Of a stretch of DNA of 64,000 nucleotides, positions 43,995-54,199 are shown piece by piece. Under the pieces are notes generated by a model that had not been told where the DNA came from, ran no database searches, and was given only the letters and a program-made list of their open reading frames with translations. Source of the stretch: Fuerstiella sp. (GTDB taxonomy: Bacteria > Planctomycetota > Planctomycetia > Planctomycetales > Planctomycetaceae); NCBI GenBank assembly GCA_022843805.1, contig JALHMY010000039.1, forward strand, positions 1 to 64,000, given 5' to 3'. The translations under genes were made by a program, and so were the position numbers. Numbering within the stretch: position 1 is the first letter of the stretch; the number at the start of each line of letters is the position of its first letter.

Positions 43995-45095
43995 GTGTCG
44001 AATATCGGAATGAATTCGGAAGATGTGGTTAAAAAAAACGAATCTGTTTCCCCCGGGTCGGTCCTGAGTCAGCTGCTGTATGGTCTGTCGCTTCCCGAAC
44101 GAATCGTGCGAAGTGCCGTTGGCGTGACGGCTGGTACAGCAAAAGAGATTGCCGATTTTCTGATTCCGGAAGCATTTCAGGACTCGACCAGCTATCAGGT
44201 GGCCGTGCGGAATTCTCTTGGGTTTCTTGTATCAGGCGTAGGTACACTGGCCAGCCAGAATGATCCAAAGGCTGGAAATTCCGAAAGCGAAATACTGCCA
44301 GTTCCTGTTTCATCGCAGCCGGGCTGCGAAGATACGGCGGCCGATAGTCCGGGAGCGTTCATTGCTCGCAAAGCCGCCGGGAATTTTATTGACATTGCCG
44401 GACTTGCCACATTGCACGTCTCACCACTCTGGGTTCTGGCGATCGTCAGTGATGTGGCATACGGCACAAAGAGTTACGTTGCCGAGCTGGCCGCTGAATT
44501 GCAAAAACAGGGGCTGATTGACGATACATCGACCATCCATCGCGTGGATGACCTGCTTGATGCAGTCAAAAAGACGAGCGGAACGGCGGCCAGTACGTTT
44601 GAAACTCCTCCTTTGTCACTGGATGAACTGCGCCAGAGTGTGGAGCAGACTCGGCAGGCACTCAGAAATGTTGACCCAACTCAACTGATTCCGGAAGCAG
44701 AAATTCGCCGCTACTGGGACGAAATGAAACAGATTGCTTCTCAGGAACATGTCAGTCTTCTGGGGGTTTCCGGGGCCGTTGCAATGCAGACGATCGAAAC
44801 GATCAGGGACGTATCCAGCGGAACAATGACGGGTTTGTTTGTGGCCGGGCAGATCGTCAACCGGAATATCTTCATGCACTATGCGAATGCTCTGACGGGT
44901 ATTCGGGAACAGGGGATCTGGACGAGCGTTCGAAATACGTATGAGCCGTATGTCGATCTGGCCTGGAGTAACTTCATGTCGTGCCGAAAGACATGGACAG
45001 AGCAGGTGCTTGACCCCGGCCGGTTTGCTCGATTCTGGGCAGCGGTCAGGAAGCTGTTCGCTCGCAAGCCAGCCACGCAGCACAAAAATGCCTGA
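43995..45095 (+). CDS. conserved planctomycete hypothetical protein
   Basis: 366 residues from a GTG at 43995, preceded by AAAGG 7 nt upstream; an ATG at 44010 is the alternative. I do not recognise a family. Residues about 20-80 (VLSQLLYGLSLPERIVRSAV, GTAKEIADFLIPEAFQ) and about 135-165 (DIAGLATLHVSPLWVLAIVSD) are mildly hydrophobic and could touch a membrane. The rest is helical with Gln/Glu-rich stretches (ELRQSVEQTRQALRNVD). The basic C-terminus (WAAVRKLFARKPATQHKN) is exposed-like. It starts 46 bp after the TOPRIM-like gene on the same strand. Whether it belongs to that cassette is open; its composition looks more like a core planctomycete protein. Confidence 0.6.
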   Translation: MSNIGMNSEDVVKKNESVSPGSVLSQLLYGLSLPERIVRSAVGVTAGTAKEIADFLIPEAFQDSTSYQVAVRNSLGFLVSGVGTLASQNDPKAGNSESEILPVPVSSQPGCEDTAADSPGAFIARKAAGNFIDIAGLATLHVSPLWVLAIVSDVAYGTKSYVAELAAELQKQGLIDDTSTIHRVDDLLDAVKKTSGTAASTFETPPLSLDELRQSVEQTRQALRNVDPTQLIPEAEIRRYWDEMKQIASQEHVSLLGVSGAVAMQTIETIRDVSSGTMTGLFVAGQIVNRNIFMHYANALTGIREQGIWTSVRNTYEPYVDLAWSNFMSCRKTWTEQVLDPGRFARFWAAVRKLFARKPATQHKNA

Positions 45096-45141
45096 TTCGA
45101 ATAAAAGCCTTTACCTCGCAGCCAGCATTTGTGGTCAGGAG

Positions 45142-46728
45142 CTAACTGGCTTTATCGAGCGATGCAGTCGCTTTCTGCGGCGGCCGGGACATCGCCCATT
45201 TTAGCAGAGGTGGAGTGACCATGGTGGTAATCATCACCATCACCACAATTGCGGAATTGGTGTTGCGGTCAATCACCGGCGTTCCTTCAGCAGTCAATAG
45301 CCGAGCTCCCTCTGCGGCAAAAATCAGACCCACTTCACCTCGCGGAATCATACCAAGTCCAACTGCCAGACGATTCAGTCCCTTGTCGAGTATTCCGAAA
45401 CAGCACGCAAGCTTTCCAATGATTGCTGCCACGGTCAGCCCTGTCGCCAGCAGCCAGACCGATGAGTTTGCAAAAGCGGACAGATCAACCGACATGCCCA
45501 TCGCCACAAAGAAGATCGGCACCATCAGAGTCGCCAGGGGCGCCAGAGAATCCTCCAGATGATGGTGGGTCCACTTTTCGCTCACGTCCTGATAATGGGT
45601 TCCTTCGAGGATTAAGCCGGCGGCAAATGCACCGATGATTGGTGCCAGCCCAATCTCGCTGGCAGCCCAGGAAAACGTAAAGCAGATCACCAGAGCAGTC
45701 ACGATCAGCATTCCCTGTCCCTGAAGGAAACTGGCCATGCGAAACATGGCTCGGGGCAGCTGTACTGCTCCCAGCGTCAGCGCTACTGCCAGAAATCCAA
45801 AAGACAGGCCCACCGTTTTAAACAGGCTGAAAGCATCAAAGTCAGCCCCTTCCTTAATGACACCGGAAACAACAGCCAGAACAATCAGCCCAAGAACATC
45901 GTCAATAACCGCCGCGCCAAGGATGATTCGGGATTCGCGGTCTGAACTGCGTCCCATATCTTTAATCACCCTCGCCGTGATGCCAACGCTTGTCGCACAT
46001 AACGTTGCACCAAGAAACGCCGGGACCTGCCAGTCCGCAATCGAGTCACTTAACAGAAGGTAACCCACAATAAAGCCAAGAATCATTGGGGCAATGACGC
46101 CAAGCACTGCAACAACAAGAGACGAAACGCCCACGGACATCATGTCTCTGACTCGAGTTTCAAGACCAACTTCAAACAGCAGCAGCACAACTCCGATACG
46201 GGACAACATATCAAGAACATTGCCCGTCATCGCCTCGGGATGCCCTGCCGAAGGTTTCAGAAACGTAACAGTCTCCATTCCTGTAAGCAGGGCCCAGTTG
46301 CCAAGCAGAATGCCGACTGTCAGCTCCCCCAGAACCGCAGGCATATGCACTCGCTCAAACAGTTCTCCTGCCCCCTTCGCCGCCAGAAGTACAATCGTGA
46401 TTGCCAGTAAGACCTCAGCGACAGGATCCTGATGACCACCTTCGTGGCCGCCGCTGTGTTCCGATTCGTTCGTCGGGAGTGCACCACCAGCATCGACACC
46501 TGTGCCCGATGCTGGCGCAGAATGCAATGGCTGGGAATTCAATGGAGCATTTGCTTCACCGACCGTCGCCGAATCACTGACGGTCCCGGTTTCATCAGCT
46601 CTGACAGAGGGAACTGAACTTAATAAGCGGACCGGCTGAACGGAATATGCACACAGAGTCAAAACTGCCGACAGGAGTACGATCTTCCAGGTCATCAGCG
46701 GACGATGTCGTTTGGAAAGACTCAACAT
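45142..46728 (-). CDS. cation/proton antiporter (CPA2/KefB-type), with extracytoplasmic N-terminus
   Basis: 528 residues from ATG 46728. The ABC gene upstream on the same strand ends at 46763, 35 bp away. A hydrophobic signal-like segment (LMTWKIVLLSAVLTLCAYSV) precedes about 65 Ser/Ala/Gly/His-rich residues (ESEHSGGHEGGHQDPVAE). The CPA2 transporter core then follows: EVLLAITIVLLAAKGAGELF, PAVLGELTVGILLGNWALL, VLLLFEVGLETRVRDMM, PAFLGATLCATSVGITARVI with VIDDVLGLIVLAVVSGVI (the ion-binding Asp pair), and GLAPIIGAFAAGLIL. The C-terminus lacks a TrkA-N regulatory domain. It exchanges Na+ or K+ for H+. The His-rich N-terminal segment is unusual and might bind metal. Confidence 0.87.
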   Translation of the reverse strand: MLSLSKRHRPLMTWKIVLLSAVLTLCAYSVQPVRLLSSVPSVRADETGTVSDSATVGEANAPLNSQPLHSAPASGTGVDAGGALPTNESEHSGGHEGGHQDPVAEVLLAITIVLLAAKGAGELFERVHMPAVLGELTVGILLGNWALLTGMETVTFLKPSAGHPEAMTGNVLDMLSRIGVVLLLFEVGLETRVRDMMSVGVSSLVVAVLGVIAPMILGFIVGYLLLSDSIADWQVPAFLGATLCATSVGITARVIKDMGRSSDRESRIILGAAVIDDVLGLIVLAVVSGVIKEGADFDAFSLFKTVGLSFGFLAVALTLGAVQLPRAMFRMASFLQGQGMLIVTALVICFTFSWAASEIGLAPIIGAFAAGLILEGTHYQDVSEKWTHHHLEDSLAPLATLMVPIFFVAMGMSVDLSAFANSSVWLLATGLTVAAIIGKLACCFGILDKGLNRLAVGLGMIPRGEVGLIFAAEGARLLTAEGTPVIDRNTNSAIVVMVMITTMVTPPLLKWAMSRPPQKATASLDKAS

Positions 46729-46762
46729 TCGTTGTGAAAACAATTCCGATTCCTCCAGTCGA

Positions 46763-48571
46763 CTAATGTTGTGCAAATCGTCGATACAGCGCTGCGTAGA
46801 TCTCATCGTGCTGCAACAGTTCTTCATGACGACCACGTTCCACAATGCGACCATGATCGAGCACCAGAACCTGGGTTGCGTTGCGAATAGTACTAAGCCG
46901 ATGTGCGACAACAAAACTGGTTCGACCTGTCAGCAGAATATTGAGTGCCTTTTGCAAACGCGCCTCCGTCGCGCAGTCAATACTGCTGGTCGCTTCATCC
47001 AGAATCAGAATTGACGGATTTGCCAGCATTGCCCGAGCAAAGCAAATGAGCTGCCGCTGGCCGGACGACAGCGACGCCCCGCCTTCGCCGACCGAGGTTT
47101 GCAGCCCGTCGGGCAGTGAGGTCAGCAGATCCTCGCAGTCCAGCTGCTGCAGCACCTCGATAATCTGCTGATCGGAGGCTTTGGGGTTTCCGCAGCGAAT
47201 ATTGTCGGCGACGGTGCCATGAAACAGAAAGTTTTGCTGCAGAACAATTCCCATTCGGCGGTGCAGCGATTCGCCCGCAATCTCCCGAATGTCATGCCCA
47301 TCAATCAGAACTTTACCCTTGTTGGGAAGGTAGAACCTTGAAACCAGATTGATAATGGACGACTTCCCGCTGCCCGTATGTCCGACGAGTGCAATGGTAT
47401 CGCCGGGCCTGGCGACAAAACTGATATCCGACAATACGGGTCTGTCCGGATCGTAACCGAATGTCACATTACGAAATTCGACCATGCCGTTAACGTTCTG
47501 CAGCTGAATCGGATCGGGAATATCGGTCCATTCCGGTTCGGTATCCAGCAGTCGAAAGAGCCGTTCAGCTCCGGCCATCGCGGTCATGGCCTGATTGTAC
47601 TGGTTTCCGAGGATCGAAATGGGTGAGAAGAACAGATTGGCCATAAAGAAGAAGCCAACCATATCACCAATCTCTGTGGAATGTCCGGGGGTCAGCACGC
47701 GATAACCGCCGACAAGCAGCAGCAGAGCAATAAACAGCTGACTGTTGAGTTCTAGGAGAGGGAGAAACGTCCCCTGAGTCTTAAGCACTGCGGTATTGTA
47801 TCGAGAATGATCTTCAGCCAGAAAAGCGAATACTCGGGAGTTCTCATGCTGACGCACAAATGCCTGAGTCACCCGAATACCGCACACTGATTCCACAAGC
47901 GTGGCGGTGACACGACTGAATGACTCACGCATGTCCCGCAATCCATCACTCAGCAGTCGGTGAAAATGCTGATTCGTAAACCAGATCACCGGGGCCAGGC
48001 CCAGTACAATCAGAAACAGAGTCCAGTCGAACCAGAGCATTGCGGCCGCTGCGATCATCATCTGGCAGAACTGCACCAGTGAAACGTAAAGAATTTCCTG
48101 AACGCCGATACGAATGTCTTCCATGTCGGAGGTCATGCGGCTGATCACTCTGCCGATTCGGTTGGTATGAAACCAGCGCATGGGCATTCGCTGCATATGT
48201 GCAAACAGCGTGTTTCGCAGATCACTGACGACGGATTCTCCCAGCTCAAGTGCAAGTCGCTGCCGATAGTGCAGTACGATCTGGGTTGAAACGGCCAGCA
48301 GAGCGAAGAAGACAGCACCATAAACAACGCCCTGGACATTACCCTCCGCTACGGGGCCGCGAATAATGGCGGCAACGACCCACGTCAGAGCGGGCATTTG
48401 TATGGCCCGCATCAGTACAGTCACCGTCAGCCAGAAGCGTTTTTGCGCGTATGGACGAGTGTATTCCAGCATGCGGGCAATCAGCCGGAAATCCAGTGGC
48501 CGCTGACGGGGTTCATCTTCCCGGTCGATATGACGGGTGAGGGCACGTGCAGATATGGAAACTCGTGACAT
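46763..48571 (-). CDS. ABC exporter half-transporter, catalytic subunit of a probable heterodimer
   Basis: 602 residues. A six-helix type I exporter domain (about 45-340) precedes a C-terminal nucleotide-binding domain. Walker A is ALVGHTGSGKSSII, the signature is LSSGQRQLICFARAM (LSSGQ instead of LSGGQ), Walker B with catalytic Glu is SILILDEATSSID, and the H-loop is FVVAHRLSTI. The Glu marks a functional ATP site, whereas the upstream neighbour has Asp there. Such asymmetry, plus a deviating signature, is the hallmark of heterodimeric exporters of the TM287/288 and BmrC/D kind. The two genes are 96 bp apart on the same strand. The substrate (drug or lipid) is unknown. Confidence 0.9.
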   Translation of the reverse strand: MSRVSISARALTRHIDREDEPRQRPLDFRLIARMLEYTRPYAQKRFWLTVTVLMRAIQMPALTWVVAAIIRGPVAEGNVQGVVYGAVFFALLAVSTQIVLHYRQRLALELGESVVSDLRNTLFAHMQRMPMRWFHTNRIGRVISRMTSDMEDIRIGVQEILYVSLVQFCQMMIAAAAMLWFDWTLFLIVLGLAPVIWFTNQHFHRLLSDGLRDMRESFSRVTATLVESVCGIRVTQAFVRQHENSRVFAFLAEDHSRYNTAVLKTQGTFLPLLELNSQLFIALLLLVGGYRVLTPGHSTEIGDMVGFFFMANLFFSPISILGNQYNQAMTAMAGAERLFRLLDTEPEWTDIPDPIQLQNVNGMVEFRNVTFGYDPDRPVLSDISFVARPGDTIALVGHTGSGKSSIINLVSRFYLPNKGKVLIDGHDIREIAGESLHRRMGIVLQQNFLFHGTVADNIRCGNPKASDQQIIEVLQQLDCEDLLTSLPDGLQTSVGEGGASLSSGQRQLICFARAMLANPSILILDEATSSIDCATEARLQKALNILLTGRTSFVVAHRLSTIRNATQVLVLDHGRIVERGRHEELLQHDEIYAALYRRFAQH

Positions 48572-48667
48572 TGAAAACGGAGTTCAGCGGAAATTCGACC
48601 GTATTCGCCAGAACACGGACAAGGCAGAAACGACCGGCGTCCTGGCGTACGCGGCTGTTTGCACGTG

Positions 48668-50563
48668 CTAAAACGTACTCACCGTCGACTCCGCAGGAGT
48701 CATTGGCAGAGCAGTGACTGGCAGGCAGTGCAGATCGTCGGCAAACTCCGTAAACTGCAGTTCCGCCATTTCTCGATAATACTCGCAGGTTTGCATGAGC
48801 TGTTCGTGCGTTCCAGCGGCAGCAATGCTCCCGTCTTTAAGGACAACGATCCGATCGGCTCGACGCAATGTACTCAGTCTGCTCGAGACAACAATCGTTG
48901 TTCGACCTTTCATTGCCGAGACGATTGCTTCCCGAATTTCATGTTCTGTTTCAGGATCCACCGAGGCTGTTGCATCGTCCAGCAGCAGAATAGCGGGATC
49001 GGCCAGAAGAGCGCGAGCCAGTGAAAGACGTTGTCTCTGGCCGCCCGAAAGATTTGATCCATGTTCGCCGACCATGGATTCGTATCCCTCCGGCAGTTCC
49101 TGAATAAATCCGTCTGCTGAGGCAGTGACCGCTGCCTGCCGAATCCGTTCGATGGACGCCTCAGGGTCTCCAAACGCGATATTGGCGGCTACTGTGTTGC
49201 TGAAAAGGAAGCTTTCCTGAAAGACGATTCCGATACTGTGCCGAACATCGTCCAGATACAGACGGCGGATGTCTTTACCATCAAGCCGAATGGCCCCGTG
49301 GGTAACGTCATAGAATCGCATCAGCAGAGCGAGCAGGGTGGTCTTGCCGCTGCCTGTTGGCCCCACAATTCCGATACATTCGCCTGACGCAATCTTCAGA
49401 CTGATGTCTGTAAGCACGGGTTTCTCAGGCGAATAACCAAAGTTCACATGTTCGAGCTCAATGGCGCCTGTCGCTGCCGGCAACCGCACAGCATCCGGCG
49501 AACTCATAATTTGTACAGGGGCATCCAGCACTTCAAACACTCGATCAGCACTGGCAAGGCTGGACTGAATTGAGTTGACGATGTTTGTAATCTGACCAAC
49601 CTGATTGGCAAATTCATGCAGCAGATTTGCAAAGACAAACAGCCCTGACCCCAGCGCCAGTTCGCCGCGAATGACCAGCATTCCGCCATAGGAAATCAGG
49701 ACCAGCATATTGAACTGAGTGATCAGCCCCATTACGGGCTGAAATGTCGAGACACTGAAAAAGATCGACTCCTTCAGACTGCGAATATTCTGATTCGCCT
49801 GCTGAAATTTCTCGGCCTGTTCAGTTTCGCGGGCAAATCCCTTCACAACCTGAATCCCCTGGAGATTCTCCACAAGGGTTCGAATCATGGTATCTCCCAG
49901 ATCGCTGGCCTGCCGATATGCCGGCTGCACTTTTCTGGAGAACAGGACAGCTCCCACCCACAGAAGCGGGGTCGTTGCAAGGCAGCAGACCGTCAGCATC
50001 ACATGTGTCTGCAGCATATAGAAGAGGTACACCGCCAGCGTCAGAGCGACGGTCAGAACGCGAATTACAACACCATCAATGAAGCTGCGAACGGAATTCG
50101 CATCACCGGCAGCGCGATTAATAATCGAACTGCTTTCTCCGGCATCATAAAATGAGAAATTCAGCTGCTGGAGTTTTGCATAGATCTCCGTCCTCATCCG
50201 TATCAGCACTTCCTGTGAAAGTGCAGCCGCAGCAATGGCGGCAACATATTTCATCAGAGCGGTCAGCAGCGCTACGGCCAGAATCACACCGGACAGTGCT
50301 GCAACAACCGTGACCGGCGTCCAGGAAGCGGGCGGCACGATTCCCAGCGGCCACCGGACAGCTTCGGCACCGGGTACAACGACGGAGCGAAGATAGTCAA
50401 TCGCCAGCCCTGTTAAACCAAGCGTGGACAACCCCAGGGCAACCAGCAGAAACTGTAGAAAAACCACGTGAAAGCATGGTCGACGATATTCCAGCGTTAA
50501 CTTCAAAAGTCGCCGCAGCAACTGCCGCGACGAACCCGGGCCGCTTTTCCTTCGATTATTCAC
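48668..50563 (-). CDS. ABC exporter half-transporter, degenerate-site subunit
   Basis: 631 residues from a GTG at 50563 (VNNRRKSGPGSSRQLLRRLL). The frame is open to a TTG at 50704, but the extension is basic and non-conserved in appearance. Six TM helices (QFLLVALGLSTLGLTGLAID, VVAALSGVILAVALLTALM, ...) precede the nucleotide-binding domain: Walker A GIVGPTGSGKTTLLALLMRF, signature LSGGQRQRLSLARAL, Walker B ILLLDDATASVDPETE, H-loop VVSSRLSTLRR. The catalytic Glu is replaced by Asp, and the H-loop position reads Ser instead of His (SSRLS for AHRLS). Both changes identify the non-hydrolytic site contributor of a heterodimeric exporter. It is the first gene of the operon, with the catalytic partner next. 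Confidence 0.88.
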   Translation of the reverse strand: MNNRRKSGPGSSRQLLRRLLKLTLEYRRPCFHVVFLQFLLVALGLSTLGLTGLAIDYLRSVVVPGAEAVRWPLGIVPPASWTPVTVVAALSGVILAVALLTALMKYVAAIAAAALSQEVLIRMRTEIYAKLQQLNFSFYDAGESSSIINRAAGDANSVRSFIDGVVIRVLTVALTLAVYLFYMLQTHVMLTVCCLATTPLLWVGAVLFSRKVQPAYRQASDLGDTMIRTLVENLQGIQVVKGFARETEQAEKFQQANQNIRSLKESIFFSVSTFQPVMGLITQFNMLVLISYGGMLVIRGELALGSGLFVFANLLHEFANQVGQITNIVNSIQSSLASADRVFEVLDAPVQIMSSPDAVRLPAATGAIELEHVNFGYSPEKPVLTDISLKIASGECIGIVGPTGSGKTTLLALLMRFYDVTHGAIRLDGKDIRRLYLDDVRHSIGIVFQESFLFSNTVAANIAFGDPEASIERIRQAAVTASADGFIQELPEGYESMVGEHGSNLSGGQRQRLSLARALLADPAILLLDDATASVDPETEHEIREAIVSAMKGRTTIVVSSRLSTLRRADRIVVLKDGSIAAAGTHEQLMQTCEYYREMAELQFTEFADDLHCLPVTALPMTPAESTVSTF

Positions 50564-50851
50564 GACAATTTTTTTCCGCACAGGTGCAGAGGGAGCTACT
50601 GAAATGACAGACGCTGTTTTGACGAAATGATCAGCTGGTTTTATCCGAGAATTGAATCCGAGAACAGATTTCTTTTTTAGACGCCGAGCCAAACTGCTGC
50701 ACAAGCGCCCTCCTGATCAGTTGCCCCCAAACCGTTCAGTTCGTAGGATCGCCAGTTCAGAACCTGTCCGGGAATGTCCGGTGACTGCCGGAACTGACAT
50801 AGTACGCAGACAGGTACGCCATTTTTCGCTGAAAATCGGAGAATCTTATCC

Positions 50852-53800
50852 GTGAAAATCGTTCTGCACTTTTTAGCCTGCATGATTCCGGGACTATTAA
50901 TTGCCTCTGCAGATCCCGTGAACGCTCAGTCACCTTCCAAAGAGACTGCAAAAAAAATTCTGGCCCTGCCTGCCAGACCCGCTCGCGCGGCACTGCCGCC
51001 GAGTCAGCTGCCTCTGCAGTTTCTCAGGGGTGAACGTATCGGACTGCTCGGTAATTCTCTGGCTGAACGTATGAACCTGTTTGGCCATTTTGAGACGCTT
51101 CTGCACATTCGATTTCCTGGTCAGCAGCTCATCGTACGAAATTTCGCCCGACCTGCGGAAGAAGTGAGCATTCAGCAGCGGTCTTCAGACTACACAGCCC
51201 TGGATGATCCGCTCGCTGCTTTTGGTGCAGACACGTATTTTTGCTTCTTTGGCTACAACGAATCGTTTGCCGGAGTTGAGGGGATTGAGAAATTCAAGGC
51301 CGACTATCTGCAATTCCTGGACCAGATCACTGCAAAGTATCCGCGTGACGATACCAGGGCAGCCCCACGATTCATTCTTGTGTCGCCAATCGCATTTGAG
51401 CCGACTGGTGTGTCGCTGCTTCCCGATGCTGACGGTGAGAACGAGCGACTTCGGCTTTATTCCGCAGCTGTCGCTGAAGTGGCACAAAAAAGGCAAATCG
51501 CCTTTGTCGATGTGTTTGAAGCATCTCTGAAACTTTTGTCGGCTGAAACCGGGATGCAGTACACGATCAACGGGTGCCATCTGAATAACGAAGGTGACCG
51601 GGAAGTCGCCCGACTTCTGGACGAGGAACTCTTCGGAAATGCCTCGCCTGCAAGTTTTGGGAGCGCCGAGTACGAGCGTCTGAGAGCTGCGATCAACGAC
51701 AAGTCATGGGTTCATCAGCAGGATTATCGCATGCTGAACGGCTGGTATGTTTACGGGGGACGGCGCACGTTTGATACCGAAACGTTCCCGCGGGAATACG
51801 ACAAAATTCGAAAAATGGCAGCCGTTCGTGATCAGTATGTCTGGGACATGGCTCAGGGAAAAAGTGTTCCGGACAAGCCCGATGATTCCGGCACGGGAGA
51901 ATTGTTCGTACCGGAAACTCGGTTTGGAGACCCCCGGCAAAAGTATTCGGAGGCTGCCGAACTGCGTTATCTTTCACCGACAGAGTTTCTGAAAACGGTC
52001 ACCGTTCCCTCCGGTTTTGCCATTCAGCCATTTGCTGACGAAACCATGTTTCCGGAACTGGCAAAACCGGTGCAGCTGAACTTTGACAACAAAGGCCGTC
52101 TGTGGGTGGCGTGTATGCCTACCTACCCGCAATGGAAGCCGGGAGATTCAAAGCCTGATGACAGACTGCTCATTCTGGAAGATACCAACCAGGACGGGAC
52201 TGCCGATACGTGCAAAGTATTCTACGATCAGCTGCATTGTCCGACCGGTTTCGAGTTCTGGAATGGCGGCGTCATCGTCGTCGATCAGCCAAGACTTCTT
52301 TTCCTGAAGGACACTGACGGCGATGACAAAGCCGATCAGGTGGTTCATCTGCTGGATGGCTGGGCATCGGACGACACACATCATACCTGTGGCGCTTTTG
52401 AATGGAGCCACTCGGGCAAGCTTCATATGCTGGAAGGAATTGCGACCAGCACAACTCTGGAGACACCATGGGGCCCGCATCGCAGTCAGGGAGCAGGCGG
52501 CGCTTATGTGATGGATCCTCGCACACTGAAAATTCGACAGTTTGCTCTGCCCGGTCAGTACAACATGTGGTGTTATGTGTTTAACGGGTGGGGACAGGGA
52601 ATCGTTGGCGACGGCACAACGGCCAATCAGGCCTGGGATACTCCATTATCCGGAGCCCAGCTGCGAGGTCGCACCGGGCTGAATTTCGTCTTCAATAATG
52701 AGGGTATGCGGCCAGCGCTGGGCAGTGAGTTCCTCGTGAGTCGACACTTCCCGGACAATATGCAGGGTCAGTTCACCTATGCCTGTGTGATCAACATGAA
52801 TGGCCTGCCTCGCTTTACCGTCGAGGATCAGGGTGGCGGATACGCGGGTGCCCGGCTGAAAAATTCCGATGGAAGTCCGGATGACCTGATTCGTTCCACC
52901 GACAAGCATTTTCGTCCGGCAGACCCGCAGATTGGGCCGGATGGTGCACTGTGGTTTGGAGACTGGGCGAATGCTCTGATTGGACACATGCAGTATAGTC
53001 AGCGTGACCCGAATCGTGATCATACACGGGGCCGCATCTACCGACTTATCTATCCTGATCGCCCACTCACGAAACCGGTTACTCAGTTTAAAAAGTCGAT
53101 TCCGGAACTGCTCGAACAGCTCAGAGAATATGAGTGGCGAACTCGATATCGGGCTCGTCGGGAGCTGCGTGATCGCCCGACGGGTGAAATGCTGGACGCC
53201 GTTTCGACATGGCTGACCTCACTCAAACCACAGGATCCGGAATTTGACCGGCTTCGGACTGAAGCTCTCTGGATTCAGCAGTCTCATCACAGGCTGGACC
53301 CCGTACTGCTTTCAGAAGTTCTCACTGATTCAATGGATTTCAACGCGCGAGCTGCTGCGGCCCGGATTGTGGCGGATGAGCGCGAATCTATTCCCGGAGC
53401 AGTGGATCTGCTGGTCAAAGCATCTCAGGACTCACATCCACGAGTCCGCACCGAATCAGCTCGAGGTCTGAGTTTCTATCCGGACATCCGGGTTGCTCGA
53501 GCTTTAATGGCGATGACGTCCATGGATGCTGACTATTGGGTTGACTACACGATTCAACATGCACTCGCAGCAAACGAATCGATTTGGCGAGCGGATTTTG
53601 TGACCGGCCGAATTCCTGAGGCCGGGCCTCGGGCCAATGAGATTGTGGCTCAGCTGATGGCCGCATCAAAATCCGGCGCCGCAGCTCTGCCTTTCCTGCA
53701 GACTCTGCTGAGCCAGCAGCCGAAACCGGATGAGGAACGTAATAAGGCAATGACCGCACTTGCTGATCTGCAGGGAGGTGATACCAATCGTGGTCGAGAG

Positions 53801-54199
53801 GTATTCGTGCGGAACTGTACGGCCTGTCATAAGGTTGGAAACGGCGAAGGACGCGAATATGGTCCCAATCTGGCTGGTGTGGCCAAACGATCCAATCGCT
53901 TTAAGATCGTGCAGTCGGTGATTGACCCCAACGCTGAAGTGGACGCCAAATACCGTTCAACTCTGCTGGTGACCAATGATGGCATGCCGGTGGCCGGTCT
54001 TGTTGTCAGTGAAAATGATCAGGAAATTGAAATTTTTGATGGCAAAGCTCTGCGGAAGATCGCGAAAGCTGACATTGAAGAACGAGTGACTCAGCAGCAG
54101 AGCAGTATGCCGGAAGGGGCGGCCGCGACACTGGCTCCGTCCGAATTCGTTGACCTGATCGAGTACCTCGGCGCACAGAATCAGGATGTGAAGCCATGA
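50852..54199 (+). CDS. PVC-type dehydrogenase with SGNH hydrolase, HEAT-like and cytochrome c modules
   Basis: 1115 residues from a GTG, with a signal peptide (FLACMIPGLLIASADPVNA). Residues 55-290 are an SGNH/GDSL hydrolase-like domain: GERIGLLGNSLAERMNLFG carrying the block I Ser, FFGYNESFAG with the block III Asn, and GCHLNNEGDREVARLL with the block V His. Residues about 370-745 form a GSDH-like propeller of the membrane-bound dehydrogenase type found in Planctomycetes (FAIQPFADETMFPELAKPVQ, NKGRLWVACMPTYPQWKPGD, GPDGALWFGDW). Residues about 755-960 look like HEAT/ARM repeats (ARAAAARIVADERES, HPRVRTESARGLSFYPD). A C-terminal cytochrome c domain has RNCTACHKVGNGEG with the haem CxxCH. The protein probably oxidises a carbohydrate in the periplasm with electron transfer through its own haem. 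Coupled to an aldose epimerase by ATGA overlap. Confidence 0.9.
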   Translation: MKIVLHFLACMIPGLLIASADPVNAQSPSKETAKKILALPARPARAALPPSQLPLQFLRGERIGLLGNSLAERMNLFGHFETLLHIRFPGQQLIVRNFARPAEEVSIQQRSSDYTALDDPLAAFGADTYFCFFGYNESFAGVEGIEKFKADYLQFLDQITAKYPRDDTRAAPRFILVSPIAFEPTGVSLLPDADGENERLRLYSAAVAEVAQKRQIAFVDVFEASLKLLSAETGMQYTINGCHLNNEGDREVARLLDEELFGNASPASFGSAEYERLRAAINDKSWVHQQDYRMLNGWYVYGGRRTFDTETFPREYDKIRKMAAVRDQYVWDMAQGKSVPDKPDDSGTGELFVPETRFGDPRQKYSEAAELRYLSPTEFLKTVTVPSGFAIQPFADETMFPELAKPVQLNFDNKGRLWVACMPTYPQWKPGDSKPDDRLLILEDTNQDGTADTCKVFYDQLHCPTGFEFWNGGVIVVDQPRLLFLKDTDGDDKADQVVHLLDGWASDDTHHTCGAFEWSHSGKLHMLEGIATSTTLETPWGPHRSQGAGGAYVMDPRTLKIRQFALPGQYNMWCYVFNGWGQGIVGDGTTANQAWDTPLSGAQLRGRTGLNFVFNNEGMRPALGSEFLVSRHFPDNMQGQFTYACVINMNGLPRFTVEDQGGGYAGARLKNSDGSPDDLIRSTDKHFRPADPQIGPDGALWFGDWANALIGHMQYSQRDPNRDHTRGRIYRLIYPDRPLTKPVTQFKKSIPELLEQLREYEWRTRYRARRELRDRPTGEMLDAVSTWLTSLKPQDPEFDRLRTEALWIQQSHHRLDPVLLSEVLTDSMDFNARAAAARIVADERESIPGAVDLLVKASQDSHPRVRTESARGLSFYPDIRVARALMAMTSMDADYWVDYTIQHALAANESIWRADFVTGRIPEAGPRANEIVAQLMAASKSGAAALPFLQTLLSQQPKPDEERNKAMTALADLQGGDTNRGREVFVRNCTACHKVGNGEGREYGPNLAGVAKRSNRFKIVQSVIDPNAEVDAKYRSTLLVTNDGMPVAGLVVSENDQEIEIFDGKALRKIAKADIEERVTQQQSSMPEGAAATLAPSEFVDLIEYLGAQNQDVKP

